Source of the DNA: Deltaproteobacteria bacterium
Lineage (GTDB): Bacteria; Myxococcota_A; UBA796; UBA2385
Assembly (NCBI GenBank): GCA_016792625.1
Contig: JAEUKK010000126.1
Location: 124,001 to 188,000 of the forward strand
Reading direction: 5' to 3'
Length of the DNA stretch: 64,000 nucleotides
Part shown: in pieces, positions 24,855 to 33,900 of the stretch
Layout: every line of letters starts with the position of its first letter
How positions within the stretch are numbered: the stretch's first letter is position 1
Notes under the pieces: model-generated
Databases searched by the model: none
The model's input: the letters and a program-made list of their open reading frames with translations, nothing else
Told to the model about the DNA's origin: nothing
Made by a program: the position numbers and the translations under genes

Positions 24855-26183
24855 ATGTCTGCGCACCACGTCGACTACGGCGCCAAAATCGCCAACGCTC
24901 CGCGCGCCATTCCCGGGCCGATCAAGAGCGTGGCTCTCGCGCTCCTGGTCATCGGGCTCGGCTCGGCGGCCTTCGGGGTCGCCACCGACCCCACCCGCAC
25001 CGCGGGCGCCTTCATCACCAACTTCATGTACTTCATGGGCTTGTCGCAGGGCGCGCTGATGTTGGCGGTGGCCTCGGTCATCACCAAGGGCCGCTGGGCG
25101 CGCCCCATCAAGCGGATGGCCGAGGCCTTCAGCCTCATGACCATCCCCATGTACATCTTGTTGATGGGCTTCATGTCCTTCGTCGTGCTGACGAAGGCGC
25201 ATGTCTACCCCTGGGCCTACGACCTCGAGTCGATGCCCGCGCACAAGCACACCTACTTCCAGCCCATGTTTGTGTTGGGTCGGCTCGGCGTGCTCAACGG
25301 CCTGCTCGTGGTGCTCAACATCCTGTTCGTGCGGGCCTCGGTCCGCTCCGACATGGGCGTGGCCAAGGAGCGCTTCGGTTGGGAGCCCACCGGCCTCGCG
25401 GCGATGATCGCCGGCATCGGCAACTGGAAGGGTGAGAAGGCCGAGGTCGAGGCGAGCCAGAAGTTCCAAGTGAACTTGGCCCCTCCCCTCGCGATGGTCT
25501 ACGCGGTGGCCTTCTCGGTCATGGCCGTCGACGTGTCGATGAGCCTAGCGCCCCACTGGTACACCAACATGTTCTCGGCTTGGTACTTCATGTCGTCCTT
25601 CTGGACGGGCATCATCTGGCTGGGCATGCTCTCGCTGCTGTTCAAGAAGCAGCTGGGCCTCGACGCGGTTATTAAGCCGGCGATGTACCACGACCTTGGC
25701 AAGATGACCTTCGGCCTCACGATGTTCTGGGGCTACACCACCTTCGCCCAGTACCTGCCCATCTGGTACGGCAACATGACCGAAGAGATCGGGTACATCT
25801 TGCTCCGCACCGAGCTTGAGCCCTGGTCGACCGTCACCAAGGCCGTGTTCATGATGTGCTTCGTGATGCCCTTCGCGATGCTCACCAGCCGCGGCCTCAA
25901 GAAGACCCCGACCGCCTACCTGATGGTCACCTTCCTGCTCGCCTCGGGCATCTGGCTGGAGCGCTTCTTGGTCAACATGCCCGGCGTGTGGATGAAAGAG
26001 ACGCTGCCCCTCGGCGTGCCCGAGCTCGGCATGGCCGCGGGCTTCATCGGCCTCCTCATCCTCACGGTGTGGAGCTTCATGACCAGCGCGCCCCCGCTCG
26101 TGTTCACCGACCCCTTCCTCCAGGCCGACCCCGACCACGTGCACGTGCTCCCCAAGAGCCAGCAGCACGCCCACGGTCACTGA
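24855..26183 (+). CDS. actF: Alternative complex III subunit ActF (NrfD-like membrane protein)
   Basis: A 442-residue polytopic protein paralogous to ActC, with about ten transmembrane segments. Conserved His/Tyr residues occur in LGRLGVLNGLLVVLNILF and YHDLGKMTFGLTMFW. It pairs with ActC in the membrane arm. The C-terminus is again His-rich (HVHVLPKSQQHAHGH), echoing the ActB tail. GAGGAACACCC precedes the ATG. It is the last gene of the operon: a UUCG-loop terminator follows within 50 bp, and no oxidase gene is adjacent. Confidence 0.94.
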   Translation: MSAHHVDYGAKIANAPRAIPGPIKSVALALLVIGLGSAAFGVATDPTRTAGAFITNFMYFMGLSQGALMLAVASVITKGRWARPIKRMAEAFSLMTIPMYILLMGFMSFVVLTKAHVYPWAYDLESMPAHKHTYFQPMFVLGRLGVLNGLLVVLNILFVRASVRSDMGVAKERFGWEPTGLAAMIAGIGNWKGEKAEVEASQKFQVNLAPPLAMVYAVAFSVMAVDVSMSLAPHWYTNMFSAWYFMSSFWTGIIWLGMLSLLFKKQLGLDAVIKPAMYHDLGKMTFGLTMFWGYTTFAQYLPIWYGNMTEEIGYILLRTELEPWSTVTKAVFMMCFVMPFAMLTSRGLKKTPTAYLMVTFLLASGIWLERFLVNMPGVWMKETLPLGVPELGMAAGFIGLLILTVWSFMTSAPPLVFTDPFLQADPDHVHVLPKSQQHAHGH

Positions 26184-26231
26184 GCGAAGGCCGGCCCCTC
26201 GACCCACGGTTGGGGGCTGATGCCAAGCTTC

Positions 26232-26266
26232 ACGGGCGCTCCTTCGGGGGCGCCCGTCGCCGTTTT
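26232..26266 (+). terminator. Rho-independent terminator of the act operon
   Basis: ACGGGCGCTCC (26232-26242), a TTCG tetraloop, GGGGCGCCCGT (26247-26257): an 11-bp stem with one wobble pair, followed within six bases by TTTT (26263-26266). Confidence 0.85.
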
Positions 26267-26343
26267 GGAGCCACGATCCGCTGCGTTCGGCCATCGCAAC
26301 ATCTGGGCGCCGACGGTCCCCGTCCGCGCTCGCCCGGGGCCCC

Positions 26344-26382
26344 GGTCGGGGCGCCGGGGCATCCGCCCCGGGCTCCCCGACC
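26344..26382. terminator. Strong bidirectional hairpin between convergent operons
   Basis: GGTCGGGG (26344-26351) pairs with CCCCGACC (26375-26382), and inside it CCGGGGC pairs with GCCCCGG around an ATCC loop. There is no T-run. It probably insulates the act operon from the convergent minus-strand gene. Confidence 0.5.
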
Positions 26383-26508
26383 GCCCGGGCTCGGTCGCTC
26401 CGCGACCGCGGCTGCGCCGCGCGCTCCCGTCGACCGGGCGCGGCGCGAGGCGGCCGAAGCGCGCCTCTCCCCTCCCCTCCCCAAGCGCGGCTGAACTGGG
26501 CCGACCCC

Positions 26509-28386
26509 TCAGATCGCCTGCGAGCGGGCCAGCCCCTCGGCGTACTCGGGGTTGCGCGGGTCCAGCTCTTGGGCCTTGGCGAAGCAGGCCACTGCCTCGC
26601 GGCGGTCGTGGCGCATGATGGCCATCTCGCCCTTCCGGCCGAGCAGCTCAGCGGACTGCTCGATCATGAAGGCCTCGAGGATGCTCTTGCGGTACTCGCG
26701 GCGTTTGGGGCCGTCCTTCAGCACCGCCGTGGCGTGGCGGATGCGCTCGTTGATCTTGACCAGGTCCTCCATCAGCTCGGCGGGCAGGTCCTTGAACGCG
26801 CTGGGCGCGTACTCGGCGGTCACCTTGGCCACCGCGGCGTCGATCTCGTCCTGCAGCGAGATCCAGTGCACCTCGAGCACGTCGAACTCGGTGCAGCGCG
26901 CGAGCTGCCGCTTCTTCTTCGCGATGACCTCGGCGGCGCGCGCCAGGTACCCGGCGCGGCTCTCGCCCCCATCGTACTGGAGCACCTTCAGCTCATCGAG
27001 CGCGTAGATCATGCACGCGGTCGCCGCCCGCGAGATCGGCGAGACCGAGAAGACCTCGCGCAGCCGCAGGTTGGTCTCATCGATGATGCTGACCAACTTC
27101 CGCTCGACCTCGCTCAGCTTGACGTCGTGCAGCAGCCGGCGCGCCTCGGGGTGCAGCCCCACATAGGCGTTGATGTTTGGCTTGAAGTGGGCGGCGAGCT
27201 CCTCGCTGCGAAGCTCCTTGGCTTTGGCCGAGCTGCGCCGGAACAGCAGGTTGGGGATGCGCAGCCCAGGCGGCAAGAAGGGCTCGGGGAGCGCCGGCAG
27301 GTCGTGGAAGGTGAAGGTCCCCTCCCCCATCGCGAGCAGCTGGGTGAACAGGTACTCGACCTGCTTGCCCAGCACCATGATGAGCTGCGGGTAGCTCATC
27401 ACGCCCATCTCGATGAAGGCTTCGCCTTGGCGGCAGCCCCGGGCGCGCATGAGCTCCAAGCTTTGGCGCAGCTGCGCCTCGGTGATCTGCTGTGCGCGCA
27501 GCAGGAGCACGCCGAGCACCTCGGTCTCGACCATCGGGTCGGTGCGGAAGCCCACCGGGCCACCCTTGTCCCAAAAGCCGGTCCGCACGCGGCCATCGGC
27601 GCCCCGGGCGGTGAACAGGCCGGTCGCCCGGTCCACGGCGAGGGTGACCAGGGCGTCTTGCAGCTCGAGGCCGCCCAAAGCGCCGCTCAGGCGGGGGCTG
27701 ACCGCGCGCAGGTCGGGGATGAGGAAGCCGCGAGGGCGGGCCCCTGCAGCCTGGGGCGCCGCCGCCGCAGGAGCCGCGGGCGCGGCGTCACCATCCGCGA
27801 GATCATCGACCAGCTCATCATCCCCGCGGTCATCGTCCTCCACCAGCTCGTCGTCCACCAGCTCGTCGTCCACCAGCTCGTCGTCCAGCCCTCCCCCGCC
27901 CTCATCGAGAGAGGCGCTCTCCAGGCCGTTCTCGCCGCGGTGGGGGCCATCGTCGACCGCCGCGCTCAGGGCCTCGACCGCCTCGCGCAGCGCTTGGTTC
28001 TCGTCCTCAAGCTCGGCGAGCCGCTCCTCCAGCGCCTGGGTGTCGACCGCAGGCGCGGGTGCGGTGAGCTGGCCGCTCTCCTGCAGCCAGGCCCGCACCT
28101 CGTCGATGGCCGAGAAGAGGCGTTGAAAGCCCGCGCCCGCCTCGCTCTGCAGGTCAGGCAAGCGCAGGGCCAGCCCGCCTTCGGGCGTCCGGCTGACCAC
28201 CTGGGCGGTGATCGGCCCGACCCGCCCGACCAGGGGCAGCTGCAGGTCGAGCTTCAGCGGGTTCACCGGCTCGTCGGTGACCGCTTCGGGCGGCAAGAGC
28301 AAGAAGCCCTCGCGCAGCGGCCCCTCGTGGTCGGAGACGAAGTGCGCGATGCTGGTGTAGCTGTGCGTGGCGCGGCGCATGGGCAT
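26509..28386 (-). CDS. DUF4388 regulatory protein with PilZ-like N-terminus and TPR-like C-terminus
   Basis: A 625-residue cytoplasmic protein. Residues about 5-95 are PilZ-like (EGFLLLPPEAVTDEPVNPLK, PEGGLALRLPDL). About 110-145 is a coiled coil. An acidic repeat (DDELV units) leads to a DUF4388 domain (about 225-400; SGALGGLELQDALVTLAVD, ATGLFTARGADG). Helical repeats at the end contain a TPR (DRREAVACFAKAQELDPRNPEYAEG). DUF4388 proteins of Myxococcota are linked to signalling and polarity; the role here is unknown. Two ATGs (28386, 28380) follow a GGAGG; the first is chosen. Confidence 0.75.
   Translation of the reverse strand: MPMRRATHSYTSIAHFVSDHEGPLREGFLLLPPEAVTDEPVNPLKLDLQLPLVGRVGPITAQVVSRTPEGGLALRLPDLQSEAGAGFQRLFSAIDEVRAWLQESGQLTAPAPAVDTQALEERLAELEDENQALREAVEALSAAVDDGPHRGENGLESASLDEGGGGLDDELVDDELVDDELVEDDDRGDDELVDDLADGDAAPAAPAAAAPQAAGARPRGFLIPDLRAVSPRLSGALGGLELQDALVTLAVDRATGLFTARGADGRVRTGFWDKGGPVGFRTDPMVETEVLGVLLLRAQQITEAQLRQSLELMRARGCRQGEAFIEMGVMSYPQLIMVLGKQVEYLFTQLLAMGEGTFTFHDLPALPEPFLPPGLRIPNLLFRRSSAKAKELRSEELAAHFKPNINAYVGLHPEARRLLHDVKLSEVERKLVSIIDETNLRLREVFSVSPISRAATACMIYALDELKVLQYDGGESRAGYLARAAEVIAKKKRQLARCTEFDVLEVHWISLQDEIDAAVAKVTAEYAPSAFKDLPAELMEDLVKINERIRHATAVLKDGPKRREYRKSILEAFMIEQSAELLGRKGEMAIMRHDRREAVACFAKAQELDPRNPEYAEGLARSQAI
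27841..27885 (-). repeat. Three perfect 15-bp tandem repeats encoding DDELV
   Basis: CACCAGCTCGTCGTC occurs three times head-to-tail, in frame, with degenerate copies on both sides. It encodes the acidic linker of the DUF4388 protein and could expand or shrink by 5 residues per slip. Confidence 0.85.
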
Positions 28387-28683
28387 GGGGGGCCGACCTC
28401 CGCGCGCATCCTAAGCCGCGGCGCGGCGTCGTCGGTTGATCAACGGCGGCTTGCGCGGACCGCGCGGGCTTCGCGCTGTCACCGATCCGAGCCCGAGCCC
28501 ACGCTGTCCGGCGCGGGCCCGCGCGTTAGCCCGCCGCGATCCCGCCGGCGCACCTCGCGCCCGAGGGGGCCCTGCGATCTTGGGTCGGGGCCCAACCTCC
28601 GCGCGGAGCATACGGCCACCGCACTCGTGGCTGGCGCTCCGCACCCTGCTTGGATTTGGGCGACGCGCCCGGAAGGAGCCAAC
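28387..28683. other. Divergent intergenic region between the DUF4388 gene and efp
   Basis: A 297-bp spacer. A minus-strand TATGCT (28607-28612) could serve the DUF4388 gene, about 220 bp from its start. On the plus strand only the efp ribosome site (GGAAGGAG) is clear. No small gene is supported. Confidence 0.35.
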
Positions 28684-29256
28684 GTGGCTGGTAAGTACGA
28701 TACCTCTGAGTTCCGCAACGGCCTGAAGGTCGAGATCGACGGTCAGCCCTACGTGATGGTGTACTTCCAGTTCGTCAAGCCCGGCAAGGGCACCGCGTTC
28801 ACCCGCACCAAGCTCAAGAACATGATCACGGGCTCGGTCATCGACCCGACCTACCGCACCGGCGAGCAGGTGGACGTGGCCGAGGTTGACGAGATCGAGA
28901 TGCAGTACCTGTACGCCGACGGCGACAACCACTGGTTCATGAACCCCGAGAACGGCGATCAGGTGCCGGTTCCCAGCAAGGCCATCGAAGATCAGAGCCA
29001 GTACTTCATCAACGACATCATGGTGAAGATCCTGTTCTTCAAGGGCAAGGCCATCAACGTCGACCTGCCCAACTTTATCGAGGACGTGATCACCTACACC
29101 GAGCCCAGCGTGAAGGGGAACACCGCCACCGGCGCCACCAAGCAGGCCACCCTCGCCTGCGGCGCCACCGTGCAGGTGCCGCTCTTCATCGAGAACGGCG
29201 AGTGCATCAAGGTCGACACCCGGACCGCCGAGTACGTCGCCCGCGTCAAGAAGTAA
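28684..29256 (+). CDS. efp: Translation elongation factor P
   Basis: A 190-residue EF-P that rescues ribosomes stalled at polyproline. Three OB-like domains are recognisable. The tip loop reads FVKPGKGTAF, so the residue entering the peptidyl-transferase centre is Lys35, as in E. coli-type EF-P. The C-terminal KVDTRTAEYVARVKK is typical. The GTG at 28684 follows GGAAGGAGCCAAC. The next gene, 8 bp downstream, encodes the lysyl-modifying enzyme EpmA, which fits the Lys-type loop. Confidence 0.97.
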   Translation: MAGKYDTSEFRNGLKVEIDGQPYVMVYFQFVKPGKGTAFTRTKLKNMITGSVIDPTYRTGEQVDVAEVDEIEMQYLYADGDNHWFMNPENGDQVPVPSKAIEDQSQYFINDIMVKILFFKGKAINVDLPNFIEDVITYTEPSVKGNTATGATKQATLACGATVQVPLFIENGECIKVDTRTAEYVARVKK

Positions 29257-29264
29257 AGACAGGG

Positions 29265-30074
29265 ATGGAGCCCGCGCTCCTGCGCGCGCGCGCGCGCTGC
29301 CTCTCGGCCCTCCGCCGCTGGTTTGACGCGGAGGGCTACCTCGAGGTCCACACGCCCTGCTTGGTCCCCTCCCCCGCGTTGGAGGAGAACCTTGAAGCGG
29401 TGCGTGTGGGGCGCATGTTCCTCCACACCAGCCCTGAGTTCGCGATGAAGCGTGTGCTGGCCGCTGGTCTGCACCGCATCTACCAGCTCGGCCCCTGCTT
29501 CCGTGAAGAAGAGCAGGGCGTGCACCACAGCCGCGAGTTCACGCTGCTCGAGTGGTACCGCGCCAACGCGGGCACCGCTGACCTGATGGACGAGGTCGAG
29601 GCGCTGGTCCAGGCCTGCGCTGCGGCGCTGGGCGCGCCGCTCCCGCGCTTCGCCCGGGTGGCCGTCCGCGACCTCATTGACCCCACGCTCGACCCCGAGC
29701 GGTGGTTTTACACCTGGGTTCACGAGGTTGAGCCGCGCCTCGGCGCGCCCACCATCGTGCACGGCTACCCGGCCTGGGCGGCGGCCCTCGCCACGGTCCG
29801 CGGCGCCGAAGCCGACCGCTTTGAGGTCTACCTCGGCGGCCTCGAGCTCGCGAACGCCTTCGCTGAAGAAGGTGACGCCAACGTCATTCGCGCGCGTTTT
29901 GCCGCATCTGGTGAGGCCCGCCGCGCCGCCGGGCGCGACCCCCACCCGGTCGACGAGCGCCTGCTCGCCGCCCTGCCCCACATGCCCCGCTGCGCCGGCA
30001 TCGCGCTCGGGGTCGACCGGCTGGTCATGGCGCTCACCGGCGCCGCAGACATCGCCGACGTCCAGGTCCGCTGA
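29265..30074 (+). CDS. epmA: EF-P beta-lysine ligase EpmA (PoxA/GenX, class II LysRS paralogue)
   Basis: A 269-residue truncated lysyl-tRNA-synthetase-like enzyme without anticodon-binding domain, which adds (R)-beta-lysine to EF-P. Class II motifs are present: motif 2 region CFREEEQGVHHSREFTLLEW and motif 3 GIALGVDRLVM. The substrate pocket GLELANAFAEEGD is like EpmA (GIELANGF in E. coli). It is about 55 residues shorter than E. coli EpmA, the loss lying in the middle. Directly follows efp. No EpmB (lysine 2,3-aminomutase-like) is in the window. Confidence 0.93.
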   Translation: MEPALLRARARCLSALRRWFDAEGYLEVHTPCLVPSPALEENLEAVRVGRMFLHTSPEFAMKRVLAAGLHRIYQLGPCFREEEQGVHHSREFTLLEWYRANAGTADLMDEVEALVQACAAALGAPLPRFARVAVRDLIDPTLDPERWFYTWVHEVEPRLGAPTIVHGYPAWAAALATVRGAEADRFEVYLGGLELANAFAEEGDANVIRARFAASGEARRAAGRDPHPVDERLLAALPHMPRCAGIALGVDRLVMALTGAADIADVQVR

Positions 30075-30090
30075 GGGCCAAGGAGCACCC

Positions 30091-30816
30091 ATGCACCTCA
30101 CTGGCAAGGTCGCGATCATCACCGGCGGCGCCCGCGGCATCGGCGAGGCCATCACCCGCGAGCTCGCCGCCGCTGGCGCCCGCGTGGTCATCAATTACGC
30201 CCGCAGCGCTGCGGCGGCCGAGGCCCTGGCCGCCGAGCTCGGCGGCGTTGCCGTCGAGGCCGATGTCTCCACCCCGGCCGGGGCCAAGGCGCTGGTCGAC
30301 GCGGCGCGCGCGCTGGGCTCGATTGACGTGCTGGTCAACAACGCCGGCATCACCAAGGACGGCCTCATGCTGCGCATGTCCGACGAGGACTGGCGCGGCG
30401 TGATGGACCTGAACCTCGACGGCGTGTTCCGCATGTGCCGCGACGTCTCCGCGGTGATGCTCAGCCAGCGCCGCGGCAGCATCATCAACATCACCTCGCT
30501 CAGCGGAGTGCGGGGCAACGCCGGCCAGGCCAACTACGCGGCGTCCAAGGCGGCGGTCGCGGCCCTCTCTCGCTCCTTGGCCAAGGAGCTCGCGAAGCGC
30601 AACATCCGCGTCAACTGCGTCGCGCCTGGCTTCATCGACACCGACATGGTCCGCGCGATGGACCCCCGCATCGTCGAGGGGGTCACCCAGGCGGTGCCGA
30701 TGCGGCGGCTCGGCAAGGCCAGCGAGGTCGCCAAGGTGGTGCGCTTCTTGGCCTCGGACGACGCCTCGTACGTGACCGGCCAAGAGTGGCTGGTGGACGG
30801 CGGCCTCGGGGTTTGA
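30091..30816 (+). CDS. fabG: 3-oxoacyl-ACP reductase-like short-chain dehydrogenase
   Basis: A 241-residue SDR enzyme. The cofactor loop is TGGARGIG, the structural motif NNAG lies in VLVNNAGITKDGL, and the catalytic Ser-Tyr-Lys are in NITSLSG and NYAASKAAV. The tail YVTGQEWLVDGGLGV is typical of FabG. It probably reduces 3-oxoacyl-ACP with NADPH in fatty-acid synthesis, but acetoacetyl-CoA reductase activity cannot be excluded. AAGGAG precedes the ATG. It ends the efp-epmA-fabG unit; a large hairpin follows. Confidence 0.9.
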   Translation: MHLTGKVAIITGGARGIGEAITRELAAAGARVVINYARSAAAAEALAAELGGVAVEADVSTPAGAKALVDAARALGSIDVLVNNAGITKDGLMLRMSDEDWRGVMDLNLDGVFRMCRDVSAVMLSQRRGSIINITSLSGVRGNAGQANYAASKAAVAALSRSLAKELAKRNIRVNCVAPGFIDTDMVRAMDPRIVEGVTQAVPMRRLGKASEVAKVVRFLASDDASYVTGQEWLVDGGLGV

Positions 30817-30854
30817 ACGCCCAACGCGGTCGTCTGCGGCACCAAACAGCTCTG

Positions 30855-30887
30855 CCCGGGTCGGACGACAAGACCGTCTGACCCGGG
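30855..30887. terminator. 13-bp stem-loop between convergent fabG and the Hsp70-PilZ gene
   Basis: CCCGGGTCGGACG (30855-30867), loop ACAAGAC, CGTCTGACCCGGG (30875-30887), with one wobble pair. Outer CAAACAG/CTGTTTG arms extend it. The core GACAAGACCGTCTGA is identical to the stem-loop at 9790-9804. It serves as a bidirectional end signal or is a copy of a dispersed element. Confidence 0.6.
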
Positions 30888-30918
30888 CGACCTGTTTGAC
30901 AGCGGGTGCCCCGCTGAC

Positions 30919-33900
30919 TCAGCCGGTGAGGATGCGCTCCAGCTCGACGCGCTGCGCGGCATCGAGCTGCCATGTGATGCCCATGCCCGCCGCTTGGTCA
31001 GGCGGCAGGCGGCTCATGCCTTGGCTCGTCCAGCTGACCACGCCCGGGATGACCAGGGGCCTGCGCAGCCCCGGCGCCCGCACCTCGATGAGGCAGCTGC
31101 GGCCGAGCCGGAGCGGCGCGCCGGTCTTGATGAAGCAGCCGTTCTTGGAGAGGTTTTCGCGGTACTCCCGCAGCATCGCGTCGTGGCGGCGGTACTCGAC
31201 CCGGAGCCGGGCCGCGCCGGCCCGGGTCGGCCCGGGATCGGTGGCCTCGTCGTCGACGTCCTCCTCCTCATCCAGGCTGAGGCCGAAGGACGCCTCGGTC
31301 AGCTCCGCGGCCCCCGCGCCTTGCCGGCTGAACTGCACCAGATCGTCATCGGGGATGTCGTCGTAGTCGACGTCCCCGTCCTCGGCCCCGCCCGCGGCGA
31401 TCGGCGCGTCGGCGTCGGCGTTGCCCGCCGGGCGCAGCTCGGCGCTCGCGCTCGTGACGAGCTCGATGTCCGAGTCCTCGTCTTCAAAGTCGCTGAGCGC
31501 GAGCGCGCCGCGGTCGAAGATGTCGGTCCCAGCCTGCGGGCTGGACCCCGCGGGCGCCCGGAAGGGCGCGAAGCCCGCGCCTGCCCCGCGCTGCGCAGGG
31601 GGCGCCGCGGGGGCGGCCGGCTCCTCCAGCGCGTCGAGCATGGCCTTCAGGTCGTCATCGACGTCGGTCAGGCTGCTCAAGAAGTCGTCCACCCCCGCCT
31701 CACCGTGGCCAGTGGGGGTCTCGGTCAGGCCCAAGGTCGGCGTCGGGTCGCTGGTGTCGAAGGCATCGAGGCCGGCCAGCTCCTGCTCCTCTTCCTCCTC
31801 CTCCTCGGGCAGCGCGAAGGTCTCGGGCTCTTCGGCGGCGCTGGTGGTGAAGGGATCGTGGAGGGGCTCCATCGGCAGATCAGCGAAGGGGTCGTCGTCC
31901 CCCCAGCTCAGCCCGCCCGTCGAAGGCGCGGCCGGAGCCGAGGGCGGTGGCGCTGCCGGCTTGGGCGCGGGCGGGGCCACCTCGAGGTCCTCATCCTCGA
32001 AGGCGAAGACCTCGCCCAGCTCGTCCTGCGCGGCGGCTGCGCCACTCCCCGCTGCGGCCCCGAAGGGGTCTGCGCCGTCGTGGGACCCCAGCGCGCCCCC
32101 CGAGCCCGCCGCGGCCTCGTCGAAGGGGCCGTCGTCGAAGGGATTGTCGCCGAAGGGGCTGTCCTCGAAGGGGTTGTCTTTGAACGGAGCGTCGGCGAAT
32201 GGGTCGTTGGCGAAGGGCGCGCCCGTAGGCGACGGCGCCGCCGCGCCGCCGAGGCTCGGCCCGCCGCCAAAACTCGGCCCGCCGCCAAAACTCGGCCCGC
32301 CCCCCAAGCTCACCCCGCCGCTCAGCTCCTCGAGGGCGTCCACCTCGCTCAACGGCAGATCCTCGATGACCTCCGCGTCCAGCGGGAGGTCGAGCGCGGG
32401 CGGCGGCTCTGGCCACGCCTCACCGCTGACGTCGTCCATGGTCAAGGGGCCCAGATCGAGCCCCGCGCCCATGTTCAGCCCGGCCGGCTCCAGATCCACG
32501 CCGCTCGCGGACGCGGTCGGCGCCGGCACCGCTGGCGCCACAACGACCGGCGCCGCCGCGACCGGCGCCGCTGGGCGGGTCGCCGGTGTCACCGAGGCGG
32601 TCGCGGCCTCTTTCTTTTTGCCGCCACCAAAGAGGCGGCTCAACAGGCCGCCTTGACGGGGGGCCTCCGCCGTCGGCGCGGGCGCGACAGGCTGCACGTC
32701 CCCCTCGACGTCGACACCCACACCGCCACCCTTGGCGAACTCCGCGTAGTTTCGGATGGTGATGCGCTTCTTTTCGCCCGATCCAGGCTCCACCGCGGCG
32801 ACATGGAGCATGCCGTTCATGTCCAGCCGGAAGGTGACCTCGACCTTGGTTTGCATCCGCGCCGCGGGGGTCAGCCCGGTCATCACGAACTCGCCGAGGA
32901 ACTCATTGTCGGCCGCCGCGCCCCGCTCTCCCTGGCGCACCGTGACCTTGACCGTGTCTTGCCCATCCTTGTTGGTGTAGAAGGTCTTGGTAGCCTGGGT
33001 GGGCACCTGCGAGTTCCGCTTGATGATCGGCTCGAATTTGCCGCCGACGATGTCAATGCCCAAGTCAAATGGCGTCACGTCCAGCAACACCGCGTGGGCT
33101 GTGCCCGCCGGCGGCGCCGCCGTCAGCGCGTTGGCGTGCACCGCAGCGCCGATGGCCACGACCTCCTCGGGGTGTACGGTGCGGCTCGGCTCCTTCTGAA
33201 AAAGGGAGCCGATGGCCTCGCGTACCCGCGGCATCCGGGTCTGGCCGCCGACCAAGATGACCTCGTCCACCTGATTGATGCGGAGGTTCGCGTCCCGCAC
33301 CGCGGCTTTGGTGATCTCCAGGGTCTTTTGGATGAGGTCCTCGACCATGCCCTCGAGCGCCAGCCGGGTCAGCGAGGTCTCGAGGTTGTCGGCCATCGTG
33401 ACCCGGGGGATCAGGATGGACGTGCGGTCGGTGAATGAGAGCTCACACTTCGCGCGTTCGCCCGCGTCCTTGAGGCGCTGCAGCGCGGCGCTGTCGCGGC
33501 GAAGGTCCACCCCGGTGTCGCTGGCGAATTGGTCCGCGAGGTGCTCCACCACGCGCTGATCGAAGTCCTCCCCACCGAGGTGGGTCTCGCCGCTGGTCGA
33601 CAGCACCTCGTACACGCCGTGGCTGAGCCGCAGCACCGAGACGTCGAAGGTGCCGCCCCCAAGGTCATAGACGACGATGGTGCGGTCGACGTCGCGCCGG
33701 TGCCCATAAGCGAGGGCGGCGGCGGTGGGCTCGTTGAGCAGGCGCTCGCAGCGCAGGCCTGCGCGCTGAGCGGCCTCGAAGGTCGCCGTGCGCTGGGCAT
33801 GGTTGAAGTAGGCGGGGACGGTGATGACGGCCTCGTCGACCGGCTCGCCGAGGGTGCGCTCGGCGGTGGTCTTGGCCACATCAAGGATCAGCGCGCTGAT

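Larger units (their letters stand above)
26184..26508. other. Intergenic region between convergent actF and the DUF4388 gene
   Basis: A 325-bp spacer without a gene. It holds the act terminator (26232-26266) and a second, very stable hairpin (26344-26382). The rest is a G+C-rich, low-complexity run ending in a pyrimidine tract. Confidence 0.6.

Noticed and set aside
27780..27900. Repeats near 27.8 kb considered as a CRISPR-like array
   Set aside because: Units are 15 bp, contiguous, in frame and without spacers; they are coding tandem repeats.
26569..28683. Plus-strand frame running into efp as an N-terminal extension
   Set aside because: EF-P starts at the GTG at 28684 behind GGAAGGAG; the extension is antisense to the DUF4388 gene.
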